From Nostoc indistinguendum CM1-VF10 (GTDB taxonomy: Bacteria; Cyanobacteriota; Cyanobacteriia; Cyanobacteriales; Nostocaceae), in contig JAHHHS010000012.1 of the NCBI GenBank assembly GCA_019359215.1, positions 1-64,000 on the forward strand: a stretch of DNA of 64,000 bases. Reading direction: 5' to 3'. Below, one piece after another: positions 27,622 to 36,789 of the stretch. Both the position numbers and the translations under genes were made by a program. Each line of letters starts with the position of its first letter. Positions within the stretch are counted from its first letter, which is position 1. The notes below the pieces were generated by a model. It had not been told where the DNA came from. It was given only the letters and a program-made list of their open reading frames with translations, and made no database searches.

Positions 27622-28785
27622 TTAACTTCTAAGTTGTACAGGCATAGCTAAATAGGTCATTTTCAAACCGCCCAATGGTGTAAAAATCACTGGAGTTAGG
27701 CTTTGATTTAAATGCATTTGAATTTCAGAAGATGGTAACTCTTTCAAGCCTTCCATCAAATATTTAATATTAAAAGCAATTTCAATGTTTTCCCCAGAAA
27801 TTTGCGCCGGCATTGACTCTCTACCACTGCCCACATCTTGAGCTTCACAAGATAAGGTAATTTCTTGAGCTTCGCTATCAATACTAACCTTAACAATATT
27901 ATTTTTCTGATCGGCTAACACAGCAATTCGTTCTAAAGTGCTGACGAATTGTCGCCGTTCAATTGTCACTTGTCGCTCAAATTGACGCGGAATTAGTTGT
28001 CGATAAGCAGGATATTGCCCTTCTAATGTGCGACTAGTCAAACGTTGATTTTGCCACGCAAACACAACTTGACCTTGATCGAAATATAAAGCTACAGGTT
28101 CATCTGATGAGGCGCTATGAGCTAGCATTCGTTGGAGTTCGCGTAATGCTCTAGCTGGTACTGTCACTTCTAGTTGACTAGTTCCACCCAAAGGACGCTC
28201 GTTGCTAGTTTCTACCACTGCGAGGCGATGTCCGTCGGTAGCTGCAAATTCTAGCGTATCTTGTTTAACTGTTAAATGTACTCCCGTAAGTACTTGCTTA
28301 GTTTCATCACCACTTGTCGCAAACAATGAACCCCGTAATCCTTCAATTAATGCAGCAGTGGTGAGATGGATTACTTCGGTATTTTCAATTACAGGTAGTT
28401 CGGGAAATTCTTCAGGCCCCATTGCTCGGACTTGGTAATGTCCACTCTTGGGGGTAAGTGTGACTATTAAACCTTCTCCACCGGGTGTTGCACCTGTGAG
28501 GGCTGATTCATCGTCTAGAGTGATTTCGCCTTCTGGAAGACGAGAGGTGATATCTACAAGTAACTTAGCAGGAAGTGCGATCGCACCACTTTGCCATACC
28601 TCTGCGTTAAAGCTGGTGCGAATTCCCAAGCTGAGATCGAAGGCTGTTAAGCTTACCTGGTTAGTTTCAGCATCCGCTTGCAACAGTACATTGGCAAGTA
28701 CTGGATGAGTTGGTCGTGAAGGTACTGCACGACTAACGAGTGATAGATTTGTACTGAGATCGCTTTGGGAGCAAACTAATTTCAT
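27622..28785 (-). CDS. dnaN: DNA polymerase III beta sliding clamp
   Basis: A 387-residue clamp with three repeated domains of about 120 residues. Landmarks are the N-terminal MKLVCSQSDLSTNLSLVSRAVPSRPTHPVL and the middle-domain SGDETKQVLTGVHL and FAATDGHRLAVVE. The C-terminus VIFTPLGGLKMTYLAMPVQLRS lines the hydrophobic pocket bound by polymerases. The protein encircles DNA as a dimer and tethers polymerase III. Length is normal. No dnaA or recF is next to it, as is usual in cyanobacteria. Confidence 0.95.
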   Translation of the reverse strand: MKLVCSQSDLSTNLSLVSRAVPSRPTHPVLANVLLQADAETNQVSLTAFDLSLGIRTSFNAEVWQSGAIALPAKLLVDITSRLPEGEITLDDESALTGATPGGEGLIVTLTPKSGHYQVRAMGPEEFPELPVIENTEVIHLTTAALIEGLRGSLFATSGDETKQVLTGVHLTVKQDTLEFAATDGHRLAVVETSNERPLGGTSQLEVTVPARALRELQRMLAHSASSDEPVALYFDQGQVVFAWQNQRLTSRTLEGQYPAYRQLIPRQFERQVTIERRQFVSTLERIAVLADQKNNIVKVSIDSEAQEITLSCEAQDVGSGRESMPAQISGENIEIAFNIKYLMEGLKELPSSEIQMHLNQSLTPVIFTPLGGLKMTYLAMPVQLRS

Positions 28786-28822
28786 AAGTCAGATGCAGCT
28801 GGTGAAAGATATCGTAACATTC

Positions 28823-29077
28823 TTATTGTTTATAGGCGATCGCTGTTTGATTAGCGTCTAGGCAATCTGATAAATTACCAACTGAGAGCAAATGCTTTGG
28901 AATTCCTTCCATGCGCTCTAGAATGCTTTGCTCAAATGGCTGGCTTTGCTCACCATGAGATGGGGAATTTTTCTGATCCTGTCTATCTTTGATGAATAGC
29001 AAGAAGTCTAGCACTTCTTCCACTAAAGAATCTGAAACCTGCTCAATTTCCTGAATAAGTTGCTCTCTGGCTGTCAT
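28823..29077 (-). CDS. DUF2281-like small protein
   Basis: An 84-residue protein whose N-terminus (REQLIQEIEQVSDSLVEEVL, then DFLLFIKDRQ) resembles the DUF2281 family, small helical proteins often paired with toxins as antitoxins. The second half is polar with no motif. No toxin-like gene (PIN or RelE) lies next to it; the neighbours are dnaN and a tandem repeat. It ends 38 bases before the dnaN start on the same strand, so a shared transcript is possible. Antitoxin activity is a weak inference. Confidence 0.65.
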   Translation of the reverse strand: MTAREQLIQEIEQVSDSLVEEVLDFLLFIKDRQDQKNSPSHGEQSQPFEQSILERMEGIPKHLLSVGNLSDCLDANQTAIAYKQ

Positions 29078-29222
29078 AAATTATCTGTCTCAATACCAAC
29101 AGAACTTCATTTATCACGTTAACAAGCTTTGAGGGGCAATTTTATCTTAGACAACAAGCAAAAGCGATGTCTAAGACGGGCTACGCCTATGCATCTACGC
29201 TTCAGACTGTAAAAATTTAAAC

Positions 29223-29413
29223 CTTTGCAACAAATGCTCTTTCATGTATAAGAAAGGCTTAAGTATTTCTTGCAAATGTATAAGTCGTTGCAACAATTGT
29301 TTAATACTTTGCAACAAAGGCTCTTCCATGTATAAGAAAGGCTTAAGTATTTCTTGCAAATGTATAAGTCGTTGCAGCAATTGTTTAATACTTTGCAACA
29401 AATACTCTTTCAT
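29223..29413. repeat. 84-bp tandem repeat, about 2.3 copies
   Basis: Units start at 29223, 29307 and 29391 (each ctttgcaacaaa), an exact 84-base period with few differences; the third copy is partial and decays. Because 84 is a multiple of three, open frames appear on both strands. The minus-strand one (LLQSIKQLLQRLIHLQEILK repeated) looks like an amphipathic coil, but there is no good start signal, so I treat it as repeat DNA rather than a gene. Confidence 0.75.
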
Positions 29414-29613
29414 ATATAAGAAACGCTTTAATCATTGCAGCATTTGTTGTAATGAACTTATAAATCTATTGACTACCTGAAGCTAAACTTTGTCTAAGTG
29501 AAATTAACTAAAGCTTTAGAAGTATGAGCGCAACTGATTTGCTATATTTCCCATGACAAATAAAAATATTTTGGTATAAAACAGTACTATTAACCTAGTA
29601 GCAGAGATGCATT

Positions 29614-30054
29614 ATGGCACGTCGTAAAAGAAATTCCAGCGTTTTAGAACGAGCCGATCGCCGGATTGAAAGTTTACAATCTATCAGCGTAGAACTTGAC
29701 TTTGGCCAAGGATTAACTATCCAAGCTTATACTATGACAATTAACGATCTGCGGTCTAAGCTTGCTGCTTACAACACTGCGTTATCTACCATTGACAAAC
29801 TCACAGATGACGTGAATAACGCAGAACAGGCTGTAATCGCAATGTCAGAAAAAATGTTACTAGGAGTTGCCAGCCGTTACGGTAAAATCAGCCAGGAATA
29901 CGAGATGGCAGGTAGTGCTAGACGAGGTAATACTAAGAAGAAGCGAAGCGTATTAGGCAATTCCAAAGTCACCAATCCTTTAGCAGCCGATTCTGTTCAG
30001 CCTTCTTCTGTAAATGGATCTATGAATGGGACATCGGCTGCGATCGTAAGTTAG
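29614..30054 (+). CDS. Conserved hypothetical protein with basic ends
   Basis: A 146-residue soluble protein. A basic N-terminus (MARRKRNSSVLERADRR) precedes a helical core (ESLQSISVELDFGQGLTIQ to AMSEKMLLGVASRYG, about 18-95), then a basic patch (ARRGNTKKKRSVLG) and a Ser/Asn-rich tail. The spacing of hydrophobic residues suggests a coiled coil. I recognise no family; a DNA- or RNA-associated role would fit the charge but is not shown. It is followed by two hairpins. Confidence 0.7.
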   Translation: MARRKRNSSVLERADRRIESLQSISVELDFGQGLTIQAYTMTINDLRSKLAAYNTALSTIDKLTDDVNNAEQAVIAMSEKMLLGVASRYGKISQEYEMAGSARRGNTKKKRSVLGNSKVTNPLAADSVQPSSVNGSMNGTSAAIVS

Positions 30055-30071
30055 TACAATTATCGCAAGGT

Positions 30072-30099
30072 GTAGGGGCACGGCATGCCGTGCCCCTAC
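30072..30099 (+). terminator. Perfect 28-bp palindrome 17 bases after the stop
   Basis: Arms gtaggggcacggca and tgccgtgcccctac. It is a member of the dispersed gtaggggc family and may also end transcription of the upstream gene, although no T-run follows. Confidence 0.5.
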
Positions 30100-30132
30100 G
30101 AATATACTCATTAACAGAAAATCAAGATTTTT

Positions 30133-30153
30133 AACCCGCGGAGGCGGGTTTTG
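30133..30153 (+). terminator. Rho-independent-like hairpin
   Basis: A perfect 7-bp GC-rich stem (aacccgc / gcgggtt), loop ggag, followed by tttgtttgtg. This is the best terminator candidate for the 146-residue gene upstream, though the same motif is dispersed in Nostoc DNA. Confidence 0.5.
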
Positions 30154-30348
30154 TTTGTGTAGCCGCGACTTCCAGTCGCCCGGTGTAGTACGCAAACATA
30201 CTATAATTTGTGAAAAGCCTAATTTATCCTACTCCTAAAATAGCAACGGAATTTTGCTGTAGCATTGATGACGATATTAAATATTTTTGCTCTTGTTTAT
30301 ATAGATACAGATTTTTATATTTGCGTCTAATATGCTTGATTGAAGGAC

Positions 30349-30433
30349 GTTGCTGAATCAGGGGATGATTTCGCACAATTTATAACGTGTTTCCAATGGT
30401 TTCACCCGCCAATTCATCCCGCATTTATGCAAC
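30349..30433. mobile_element. Possible 85-bp MITE remnant
   Basis: Imperfect terminal inverted repeats: gttgctgaatcaggggatga at the left and, inverted, gttgcataaatgcgggatga at the right (about 14 of 20 positions match). The ends resemble those of insertion sequences seen in Nostoc. It has no coding content. The remaining 30155-30790 gap shows only a cttcgtccgaagc-type palindromic stretch (about 30608-30665). Confidence 0.4.
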
Positions 30434-30790
30434 GCCGATTGAAGCATACTCATTTCAGGTGGATAGCATCATTTATTGTCTGCATAAAAATAGCTAGAGC
30501 AAAGATTATACAGCAGATTGGAAGTAAGTAAAGTATAAAATGTAGGACTCAAAACTCAGATATCAAGAGTTTCTATTTCTTGCCTTACTTCGGCTCCCAA
30601 CTCTTGGAGAGGCTTCGTCCGAAGCGTATCTATGCCGCAGGCTTTACGACTACGCTTCGGACAAGACGCTCAGTCACCCCCTACCTCAAAACCTGTAATT
30701 TTGTACTTCATCCAAAGGAAAACTGCTGTATTGCTGTAGCTAAATTTATAAAACTTAAATTAATTAACTCACGTTCGTCATTTTTTTAGC

Positions 30791-31603
30791 ATGAATAAAA
30801 CATCTGAAAGTCGGAAAAAAAAAACTGCTCTAATTACAGGGGCGGCTAGTGGGATAGGCTATCAATTAACCCAGATTTTTGCTCGTCATGGTTATAATCT
30901 GGTGTTAGTGGATAAGAATGAAGAAAAACTTAGTGAAATTATAGATGAATTTCCGCAAAAATTTGGCATTTTCGTGAAAATTCTAACTAAGGATTTATCT
31001 ATCCCAACATCTCCAGAAGAAATTTTCGCAGAACTACAGCAAGCATCCATCAAGATTGATGTGCTGGTTAACAATGCTGGCTTTGGTACTTATGGAGCAT
31101 TTAGCGAAACAGACCTCAACATTGAACTGCAAATGCTTCAGGTAAATTTGGTGAGCCTAACTCATTTAACAAAGTTATTTCTCAAGGATATGGTTGAGCA
31201 AGACTATGGAAAAATATTAAATGTGGCCTCAGCGGCTGCTTTTCAACCAGGACCTTTAATGGCAGTTTATTTTGCTACTAAAGCCTATGTGTTATCATTT
31301 TCAGAAGCGATCGCTAATGAATTACAGGGCACAGGTGTCAGCGTGACTGTTCTTTGTCCAGGGCCAACAGCATCGGAATTTCAACAAACTGCTGCAATGG
31401 AAGATTCAAAGATTGCTAACGTCAAGAGAATGATGGATACGCAAACCGTTGCTAAAATTGGTTATCGGGGCTTGATGACAAAGAAAACCGTTGTTGTGCC
31501 TGGTATAAGAAATAAGCTATTAACTGAAAGCGTCAGATTTACACCCAGAAATTTAGTAACAAAGGTTGTAAGAAGTATGCACGAACTCAAAAAAAATAGG
31601 TAG
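30791..31603 (+). CDS. Short-chain dehydrogenase/reductase
   Basis: A 270-residue classical SDR. The NAD(P)-binding TGAASGIGYQ motif (about 16-25), structural NNAGFGTYG, catalytic serine region LNVASAAAF, and YFATKAY (the YxxxK pair) are present. The C-terminal part (RNKLLTESVRFTPRNLVTKV) resembles the DltE/YqjQ-like branch acting on unknown aldehydes or ketones. Substrate cannot be inferred. The gene is isolated, with 0.7 kb of repeat DNA upstream and 270 bases of A/T-rich, featureless DNA downstream. Confidence 0.85.
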   Translation: MNKTSESRKKKTALITGAASGIGYQLTQIFARHGYNLVLVDKNEEKLSEIIDEFPQKFGIFVKILTKDLSIPTSPEEIFAELQQASIKIDVLVNNAGFGTYGAFSETDLNIELQMLQVNLVSLTHLTKLFLKDMVEQDYGKILNVASAAAFQPGPLMAVYFATKAYVLSFSEAIANELQGTGVSVTVLCPGPTASEFQQTAAMEDSKIANVKRMMDTQTVAKIGYRGLMTKKTVVVPGIRNKLLTESVRFTPRNLVTKVVRSMHELKKNR

Positions 31604-31869
31604 CCCGATACTTTATACTTTTTTAAACTAAATCACGAGAGTCACTTTCTTCACACAACGAAGTGAACAAGGGCATCTACCGATAAGCATAGGGATCAGC
31701 CATCTAATCTTTATAAAAAGTATTTTCCTTTTTTGATACCTTTGAAATACTTAGTTTTTGGCTTGAATTATCATCTGTAACAGATACAGTTAAAGACTAG
31801 AGTATATTGAAAGTATTGCTGTATATTTGTTTGCTTTAACAAAATTGTCAAATTTTCCGTTACTAGTTT

Positions 31870-32832
31870 TCAAGAACGGATTAACATGGGGTCATAAATT
31901 TGACATTTTTGAACTCCGTAATTGCCCAGAATTAAGCTAGCCGATTCAAGCTCATTGTCTGTGCCACTAACGATAAGTATGTAATTGCCTTGAGCAATTT
32001 GTTCGTTGTAAAAACGTGCCCACTCATCTGCTATTCCTAGCCTCATAGCGTCAAAACGCTCACTTAAATTAACATCAATTGACCCAATCAATTGAGAAAA
32101 ATCTTTGCAAATTAAGGAAATCTGGTTTGCTGAAAAACCTGCGGCATACATATCGTTAATTGCGGTTTTAGCATTATTTATGCTATCAAAGTAACTAATA
32201 GCATACTTGGTCAAAATCCCACTTTTATTAGTCATGGCAGTTGCAGAAGTCCTAGTGGTCAAATAATTTGTAGCTAGTTGCTCACTATTGAGAGGCTCGT
32301 AAATGCCAAACTCTTCAATACCCCAACGGTGTAAGATTGCTTCTACTTTAGCAATTTCAAAAGATGTACAATCCACGATTATGAAATAGTGTCCATGCTC
32401 TACTCGCTCGTTATATGCTCTAGCTAGGTCTTCCGATATTCCCCAACCAACTAGCGCACCAGCAAAAGTCCCAGTAGCAGCACCAATACTTGCACCAACA
32501 AGGGTTGTAACTAAAGCAGTTGCAGCTGCGCCAGCCAACATTATTGGCCCAACTCCAGGGATTGCTAAAGTACCAAGACCTACTAATAAACCAGTCAACC
32601 CACCAACAGCGCCCCCTGAAAGCCCTCCTACTGTTGCACCTTCGTCGGCTTTATCACCAGTGCGCTCTTTAATTTCATCATCGGCAATCTCATGATTGCG
32701 ATCTGTATTCTGTACAACTACAGATACTTTTTCCATAGCCAAGCCAGAATCTCTCAACTCATGTAGTGCCTGTTCTGCATCTCGACGATGAGTAAATACG
32801 CCTACAGCACGTTTATATTGACTTAAAACCAT
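31870..32832 (-). CDS. Two-module general-stress-protein-like membrane protein
   Basis: A 320-residue protein with two copies of a stress-protein-17M-like fold. Module 1 (about 6-150) starts KRAVGVFTHRRDAEQALHEL and contains a Gly/Ala-rich hydrophobic hairpin (about 68-130). Module 2 (about 207-316) starts ILTKYAISYFDSINNAKTAI and lacks the hairpin. Both end similarly (ARAYNERVEHGHYFIIVDC versus WARFYNEQIAQGNYILIVSG). A good Shine-Dalgarno (AAGGAG) precedes the ATG. It lies at the distal end of the scytonemin cluster, where N. punctiforme has NpR1259; whether it takes part is unknown. Confidence 0.72.
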   Translation of the reverse strand: MVLSQYKRAVGVFTHRRDAEQALHELRDSGLAMEKVSVVVQNTDRNHEIADDEIKERTGDKADEGATVGGLSGGAVGGLTGLLVGLGTLAIPGVGPIMLAGAAATALVTTLVGASIGAATGTFAGALVGWGISEDLARAYNERVEHGHYFIIVDCTSFEIAKVEAILHRWGIEEFGIYEPLNSEQLATNYLTTRTSATAMTNKSGILTKYAISYFDSINNAKTAINDMYAAGFSANQISLICKDFSQLIGSIDVNLSERFDAMRLGIADEWARFYNEQIAQGNYILIVSGTDNELESASLILGNYGVQKCQIYDPMLIRS

Positions 32833-32976
32833 TATTACTCCTTGATAGCCGGGGAAAATTAATTCCGCACAAATCTAGTTTTTCATTATCTGTAATCTTA
32901 AATACAACTTTATTTAACTTGAAACCATCCCAAGTAATAAAACTCATTACAGACGCGTCAATCACTATCCCTCTAA

Positions 32977-33040
32977 ATATCATGTTCGCTTAATTGCTTA
33001 TTAAACCCGAAGAACCCCTCCGCGCTTTTCGAGAGGGGGT
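32977..33040. repeat. atatcatgttcgctt repeat, copy 3
   Basis: A copy of the dispersed element found at 23611, 24518 (partial) and 62213: atatcatgttcgcttaattg followed by cttattaaacccgaagaacc. The rest of the gap between aroG and the stress-protein gene shows no gene. Confidence 0.65.
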
Positions 33041-33136
33041 AATGATATGAAAACCTGATCAACGGATTTTCTAGATGAAAGAATCTGTTGATCAGGTTTA
33101 ACCATTTGCAAAAAATCGTCTCAGATTACGGTCTAT

Positions 33137-34234
33137 CTACTTTGATAGTTCTGGCGTGAGAATGCGGCTTTCACCAATCTTATCAAATGCAGGTGTAGAC
33201 CAGCGATCAACTACTTTGCCCAGAATTGACATTTCTTGAACTAAGCGGTCAAACTTATCAGGAGTGAGAGATTGAGGCCCATCAGATAAAGCTTTTGCTG
33301 GATTGGGGTGAACTTCAATCATTAAAGCATCTGTACCAGCTGCGATCGCAGCCATTGCCATCGATGGAACATATTCAGACCTACCAGTACCATGACTGGG
33401 ATCAATCATAATCGGTAAATGGGTGAGCGATCGCAATACCGGAAGCACCGATAAATCTAAAGTATTCCGGGCATATTTGCCATCAAAGGTTCTGATTCCC
33501 CGTTCACAAAGAATTACATTTGGATTTCCAGATGCCAAAATATATTCTGCTGCCATCAACCACTCGTCAATTGTGGCAGACATCCCCCGCTTCAGCAGCA
33601 CAGGTTTATCTTGAGCGCCTACCTTTTTGAGCAACGAAAAGTTATGCATATTTCGCGCTCCGATTTGGATTATGTCAGCTGTTTTCGCCACTGCTGATAA
33701 ATCGGCAGCATCCATGAGTTCTGTGACGATACCTAAACCAGTAGCTTCCCGCGCTGCTGCTAACAAATCTAAAGCACTTTCACCATAACCTTGAAACGCA
33801 TAAGGTGAAGTGCGGGGTTTGTAAGCTCCGCCACGCAGAAACTGCGCTCCTGCTGCCTTCACGCGCTTTGCCGTTTCGACAATCATCGCTTCATTTTCAA
33901 CGGAGCAAGGCCCGGCTACTACTACGATCGGGTGAAGTTCGCCGAAATAGACATCACCGTTAGGTGTAGGTACAACAACTTCGCTAGCTTCTCCATGTCG
34001 GAATTCTCGACTTACGCGTTTGAAAGGTTGTTGCACTCGTAATACTTGCTCAATCCAAGGGCTGAACTCTTGAACCTGTAATTTATCGATGCTAGTGGTA
34101 TCACCAATTAGCCCTAAGACAGCTTTATGGGTGCCAACGCTTTTTTCTACTGTGACTCCCCAAGTTTCACTCACTTCTTGGCTAATGCGACTAATTTCTT
34201 CAGCAGGAGTACCGCTCTTAAGTATGATAATCAT
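33137..34234 (-). CDS. aroG: DAHP synthase (type I-beta)
   Basis: A 365-residue 3-deoxy-7-phosphoheptulonate synthase, the first enzyme of the shikimate pathway. The N-terminal ferredoxin-like regulatory domain covers about 1-70 (MIIILKSGTPAEEISRI). The barrel has VVVAGPCSVEN, FLRGGAYKPRTSPYAFQG, LLKRGMSATIDEWL and MIDPSHGTGRSEY, which carry the PEP, erythrose-4-phosphate and metal ligands. A GAAGGA ribosome site precedes the ATG. It is the distal gene of the scytonemin cluster, giving a cluster-specific entry to aromatic biosynthesis. The regulatory domain implies feedback control, but the effector is not evident. Confidence 0.93.
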   Translation of the reverse strand: MIIILKSGTPAEEISRISQEVSETWGVTVEKSVGTHKAVLGLIGDTTSIDKLQVQEFSPWIEQVLRVQQPFKRVSREFRHGEASEVVVPTPNGDVYFGELHPIVVVAGPCSVENEAMIVETAKRVKAAGAQFLRGGAYKPRTSPYAFQGYGESALDLLAAAREATGLGIVTELMDAADLSAVAKTADIIQIGARNMHNFSLLKKVGAQDKPVLLKRGMSATIDEWLMAAEYILASGNPNVILCERGIRTFDGKYARNTLDLSVLPVLRSLTHLPIMIDPSHGTGRSEYVPSMAMAAIAAGTDALMIEVHPNPAKALSDGPQSLTPDKFDRLVQEMSILGKVVDRWSTPAFDKIGESRILTPELSK

Positions 34235-34278
34235 CTATTTTCCTTCCGTATAGTTTTTGGGTGTAATACAATCCGTTC

Positions 34279-34307
34279 GTAGGGGCACAGCAATGCTGTG
34301 CCCTTAC
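34279..34307. repeat. Dispersed gtaggggc palindrome between trpD and aroG
   Basis: Arms gtaggggcacagca and tgctgtgcccttac (one mismatch). It fills most of the 81-base gap between the two genes and could fold in the transcript. Confidence 0.7.
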
Positions 34308-34315
34308 CTTGGGAA

Positions 34316-35416
34316 TTAGTGCAAAAATTCAGCAAGTTGTTCTAGTTTTGTCCAAGCAGCGCCGCTTTGCAGAATTTCCTTGGCAAGGGCAATACCTTTA
34401 ACACAACCTGCTAAAACATCAGTTTCCCCATCAATGGCTTCACCAACTTGCAGTGCGAGGGCTGTATTTAAAGCGACTACATCTTGCTGCGCTTGAGTGC
34501 CTTTACCTTGCAAAACTGCCTTCAAAATTTCGGCATTTTCTTCGACATCTCCACCGCACAACGCCGCAGTTGGTGCAAAACTCAAACCCAGTTCTTGAGG
34601 ATTGAGGGTTAGAGAACGCACTTTTTTATTTTGGAGTACAGCCAAGTCAGTGACATCTGCCAAACCAGCTTCATCTAAACGTTCGCGTCCGTGGACTGCG
34701 ATCGCTTGCTGACATCCCAATTGGGATAAAGCTTGAACAATCTCCTCTAGTAAAAGCGGATCGTTCACACCAATAATTTGCCCTGTCGGCCGCATGGGAT
34801 TTACTAGCGGGCCGAGCAAGTTAAAAACAGTCCGCACCTTCAAAGTTTTTCGCAAAGTTGCGATCGCTTTGAGTGCAGGATGCCAACCTGGAGCAAACAA
34901 AAAGGTGATTCCGATTTCACCCACTGCGGCTTGCACTCTCTCAGGAGTGGCGTTGAGATTTATACCCAAAGCTTCCAGCACATCAGCCGAACCAGTCTTG
35001 CTAGATGCGGAACGATTGCCATGCTTGGCAACCTTGACCCCGGCGGCGGCAGCGACAAAGGCGACAGCAGTGGAAATATTAAAAGTGGAAGCGCCATCTC
35101 CACCAGTTCCGCAGGTGTCTATTAGGGGAGTTAGGGATTGGGTACTGGGGATTGGGGATTGGGATTGTAGGACACTAGCCATTCCAGCTAATTCTTCGCT
35201 GGATACGCCTTTAGCTTGGATTGCGGCTAAAATCGCTCCTGAGAGGACATCAGGAATGGCATCTGTGAGCCAACCTTGCATCAGATCTGCAGCTTGTTGA
35301 ACCGTCAACGATTGCCGATTCAACAACTGTTGCAATAAAGCTGACCAGTTGTAGAACTCAGGAGTGACGGGGAAATTGTCAAGTTGAGTTTTAGTTACAG
35401 CTATCATATTTGTCAT
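34316..35416 (-). CDS. trpD: Anthranilate phosphoribosyltransferase
   Basis: A 366-residue TrpD that adds phosphoribosyl to anthranilate in tryptophan synthesis. Key segments are [17 protein letters not shown] (PRPP loop), [25 protein letters not shown], and [20 protein letters not shown]. It has an inserted Pro/Ser-rich stretch ([12 protein letters not shown]) just before the PRPP loop, coded by heptamer-type repeat DNA (about 35125-35170). Part of the scytonemin supply genes between aroG and trpB; the upstream gap holds ggtcatt-type heptamers. Confidence 0.93.
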   Translation of the reverse strand: MTNMIAVTKTQLDNFPVTPEFYNWSALLQQLLNRQSLTVQQAADLMQGWLTDAIPDVLSGAILAAIQAKGVSSEELAGMASVLQSQSPIPSTQSLTPLIDTCGTGGDGASTFNISTAVAFVAAAAGVKVAKHGNRSASSKTGSADVLEALGINLNATPERVQAAVGEIGITFLFAPGWHPALKAIATLRKTLKVRTVFNLLGPLVNPMRPTGQIIGVNDPLLLEEIVQALSQLGCQQAIAVHGRERLDEAGLADVTDLAVLQNKKVRSLTLNPQELGLSFAPTAALCGGDVEENAEILKAVLQGKGTQAQQDVVALNTALALQVGEAIDGETDVLAGCVKGIALAKEILQSGAAWTKLEQLAEFLH

Positions 35417-35497
35417 TAATCATTGGTCATTGGTCATTGGATCATTAGTCATTCACGATTGGACTTTGGACAAATGACTAATGACAAGAAGAGAAAA
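35417..35497. repeat. Heptamer repeats between trpB and trpD
   Basis: The gap consists of ggtcatt / aatgact heptamers (taatcattggtcattggtca and similar). The copies face both ways, so they could form a hairpin in the operon transcript. Confidence 0.6.
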
Positions 35498-36763
35498 TTA
35501 AGGAATAAGGACTTTGGCGACGGTTTGCACGTCTTTGTCACCTCTGCCCGAACAATTAATGACGATGCGGGGGTTGCCTTCTAACTGAGGACAAAGGGTT
35601 TCGAGATATGCGATCGCGTGAGCAGTTTCTAAGGCTGGGATAATTCCTTCTAGTTGCGAAAGCCTTTGGAGTGCATCTAACGCTTGTTTATCGGTAACAC
35701 TGTAATATTCGGCGCGACCAAGATCCTTTAAATAACTATGCTCAGGGCCAACGCCGGGATAGTCTAATCCGGCACTAATTGAATGGGCTTCGATGACTTG
35801 ACCATCATCATCTTGCAGTAAATAGCTCATTGCACCGTGCAATACACCTATTTTTCCTTTTGTCAAGGTAGCAGCGTGTTTTTCTGTATCTACACCTTCA
35901 CCCGCCGCTTCGACTCCGATTAAGCGCACCGAAGGTTCATGTACAAACTCATGGAATAAGCCGATCGCATTGGAACCTCCACCCACGCAAGCCAGTAGAA
36001 TATCTGGTAATCCTCCCCATTTCTCCTGAGCTTGAGCGCGAGTTTCTACACCAATTATCGCGTGGAAGTCACGGACAATCATTGGGTAAGGATGAGGCCC
36101 TGCAACAGAACCCAGGATGTAATGGGTTGTTTCTACATTTGTCACCCAATCCCGAATTGCTTCAGAAGTTGCATCCTTGAGAGTTCCCGTACCTGCTTCT
36201 ACTGGACGAACTTCTGCCCCCATCAACTTCATGCGGAACACGTTCAGGGCTTGGCGTTCCATATCCTGAACGCCCATGTAAATTACACATTTCAAACCAA
36301 ACCTAGCACATACAGTTGCAGTCGCAACCCCGTGCTGACCTGCACCCGTCTCTGCAATCACCCGTTGCTTGCCCATGCGTTTAGCTAGTAATACCTGAGC
36401 TAAAGCATTGTTAATTTTGTGAGCGCCTGTATGATTCAAATCCTCACGCTTTAAATAAATTTGTGGCCCTGTGCCATCTGGTCTAGCGTAGTTTGTTGTC
36501 AAGCGTTCAGCAAAATATAATGGGCTGGGTCGTCCCACATAATCGCGCAGTAAGTTTTGCAGTTCTGCTTGAAAACTCGGCTCATTGCAATATTGATTAA
36601 ATGCTGCTTCTAACTCAGTTAATGCAGGCATTAAGGTTTCGGGGACGTACTTACCGCCAAATTTTCCAAACCTGCCTAAAAGGTCAGGTAGCACAGGCGT
36701 AGTTGAAATTACAGCGTTGATGTCTTGGATGCTTACCACAGTTGAAAATCCTTTAATGTTCAA
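35498..36763 (-). CDS. trpB: Tryptophan synthase beta chain
   Basis: A 421-residue PLP enzyme joining indole and serine to tryptophan. The Schiff-base lysine lies in [15 protein letters not shown]. The phosphate-binding loop is [10 protein letters not shown], and [19 protein letters not shown] is the conserved N-terminal segment. The TTG start at 36763 is uncertain; the first ~30 residues before [10 protein letters not shown] vary between homologues. It is a cluster copy, and cyanobacteria of this type normally hold further housekeeping trp genes elsewhere, so it probably serves scytonemin synthesis. Confidence 0.94.
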   Translation of the reverse strand: MNIKGFSTVVSIQDINAVISTTPVLPDLLGRFGKFGGKYVPETLMPALTELEAAFNQYCNEPSFQAELQNLLRDYVGRPSPLYFAERLTTNYARPDGTGPQIYLKREDLNHTGAHKINNALAQVLLAKRMGKQRVIAETGAGQHGVATATVCARFGLKCVIYMGVQDMERQALNVFRMKLMGAEVRPVEAGTGTLKDATSEAIRDWVTNVETTHYILGSVAGPHPYPMIVRDFHAIIGVETRAQAQEKWGGLPDILLACVGGGSNAIGLFHEFVHEPSVRLIGVEAAGEGVDTEKHAATLTKGKIGVLHGAMSYLLQDDDGQVIEAHSISAGLDYPGVGPEHSYLKDLGRAEYYSVTDKQALDALQRLSQLEGIIPALETAHAIAYLETLCPQLEGNPRIVINCSGRGDKDVQTVAKVLIP

Positions 36764-36789
36764 GTATTTTTTACTCTCGTTCTAACTTT

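Noticed and set aside
29195..29480. 72- and 78-codon frames on both strands over the 84-bp repeat
   Set aside because: Both frames are open because the repeat length is a multiple of three; no ribosome site and no other evidence of coding.
30580..30789. 69-codon plus-strand frame before the SDR gene
   Set aside because: It runs through a palindromic repeat (cttcgtccgaagc) and has no family likeness.
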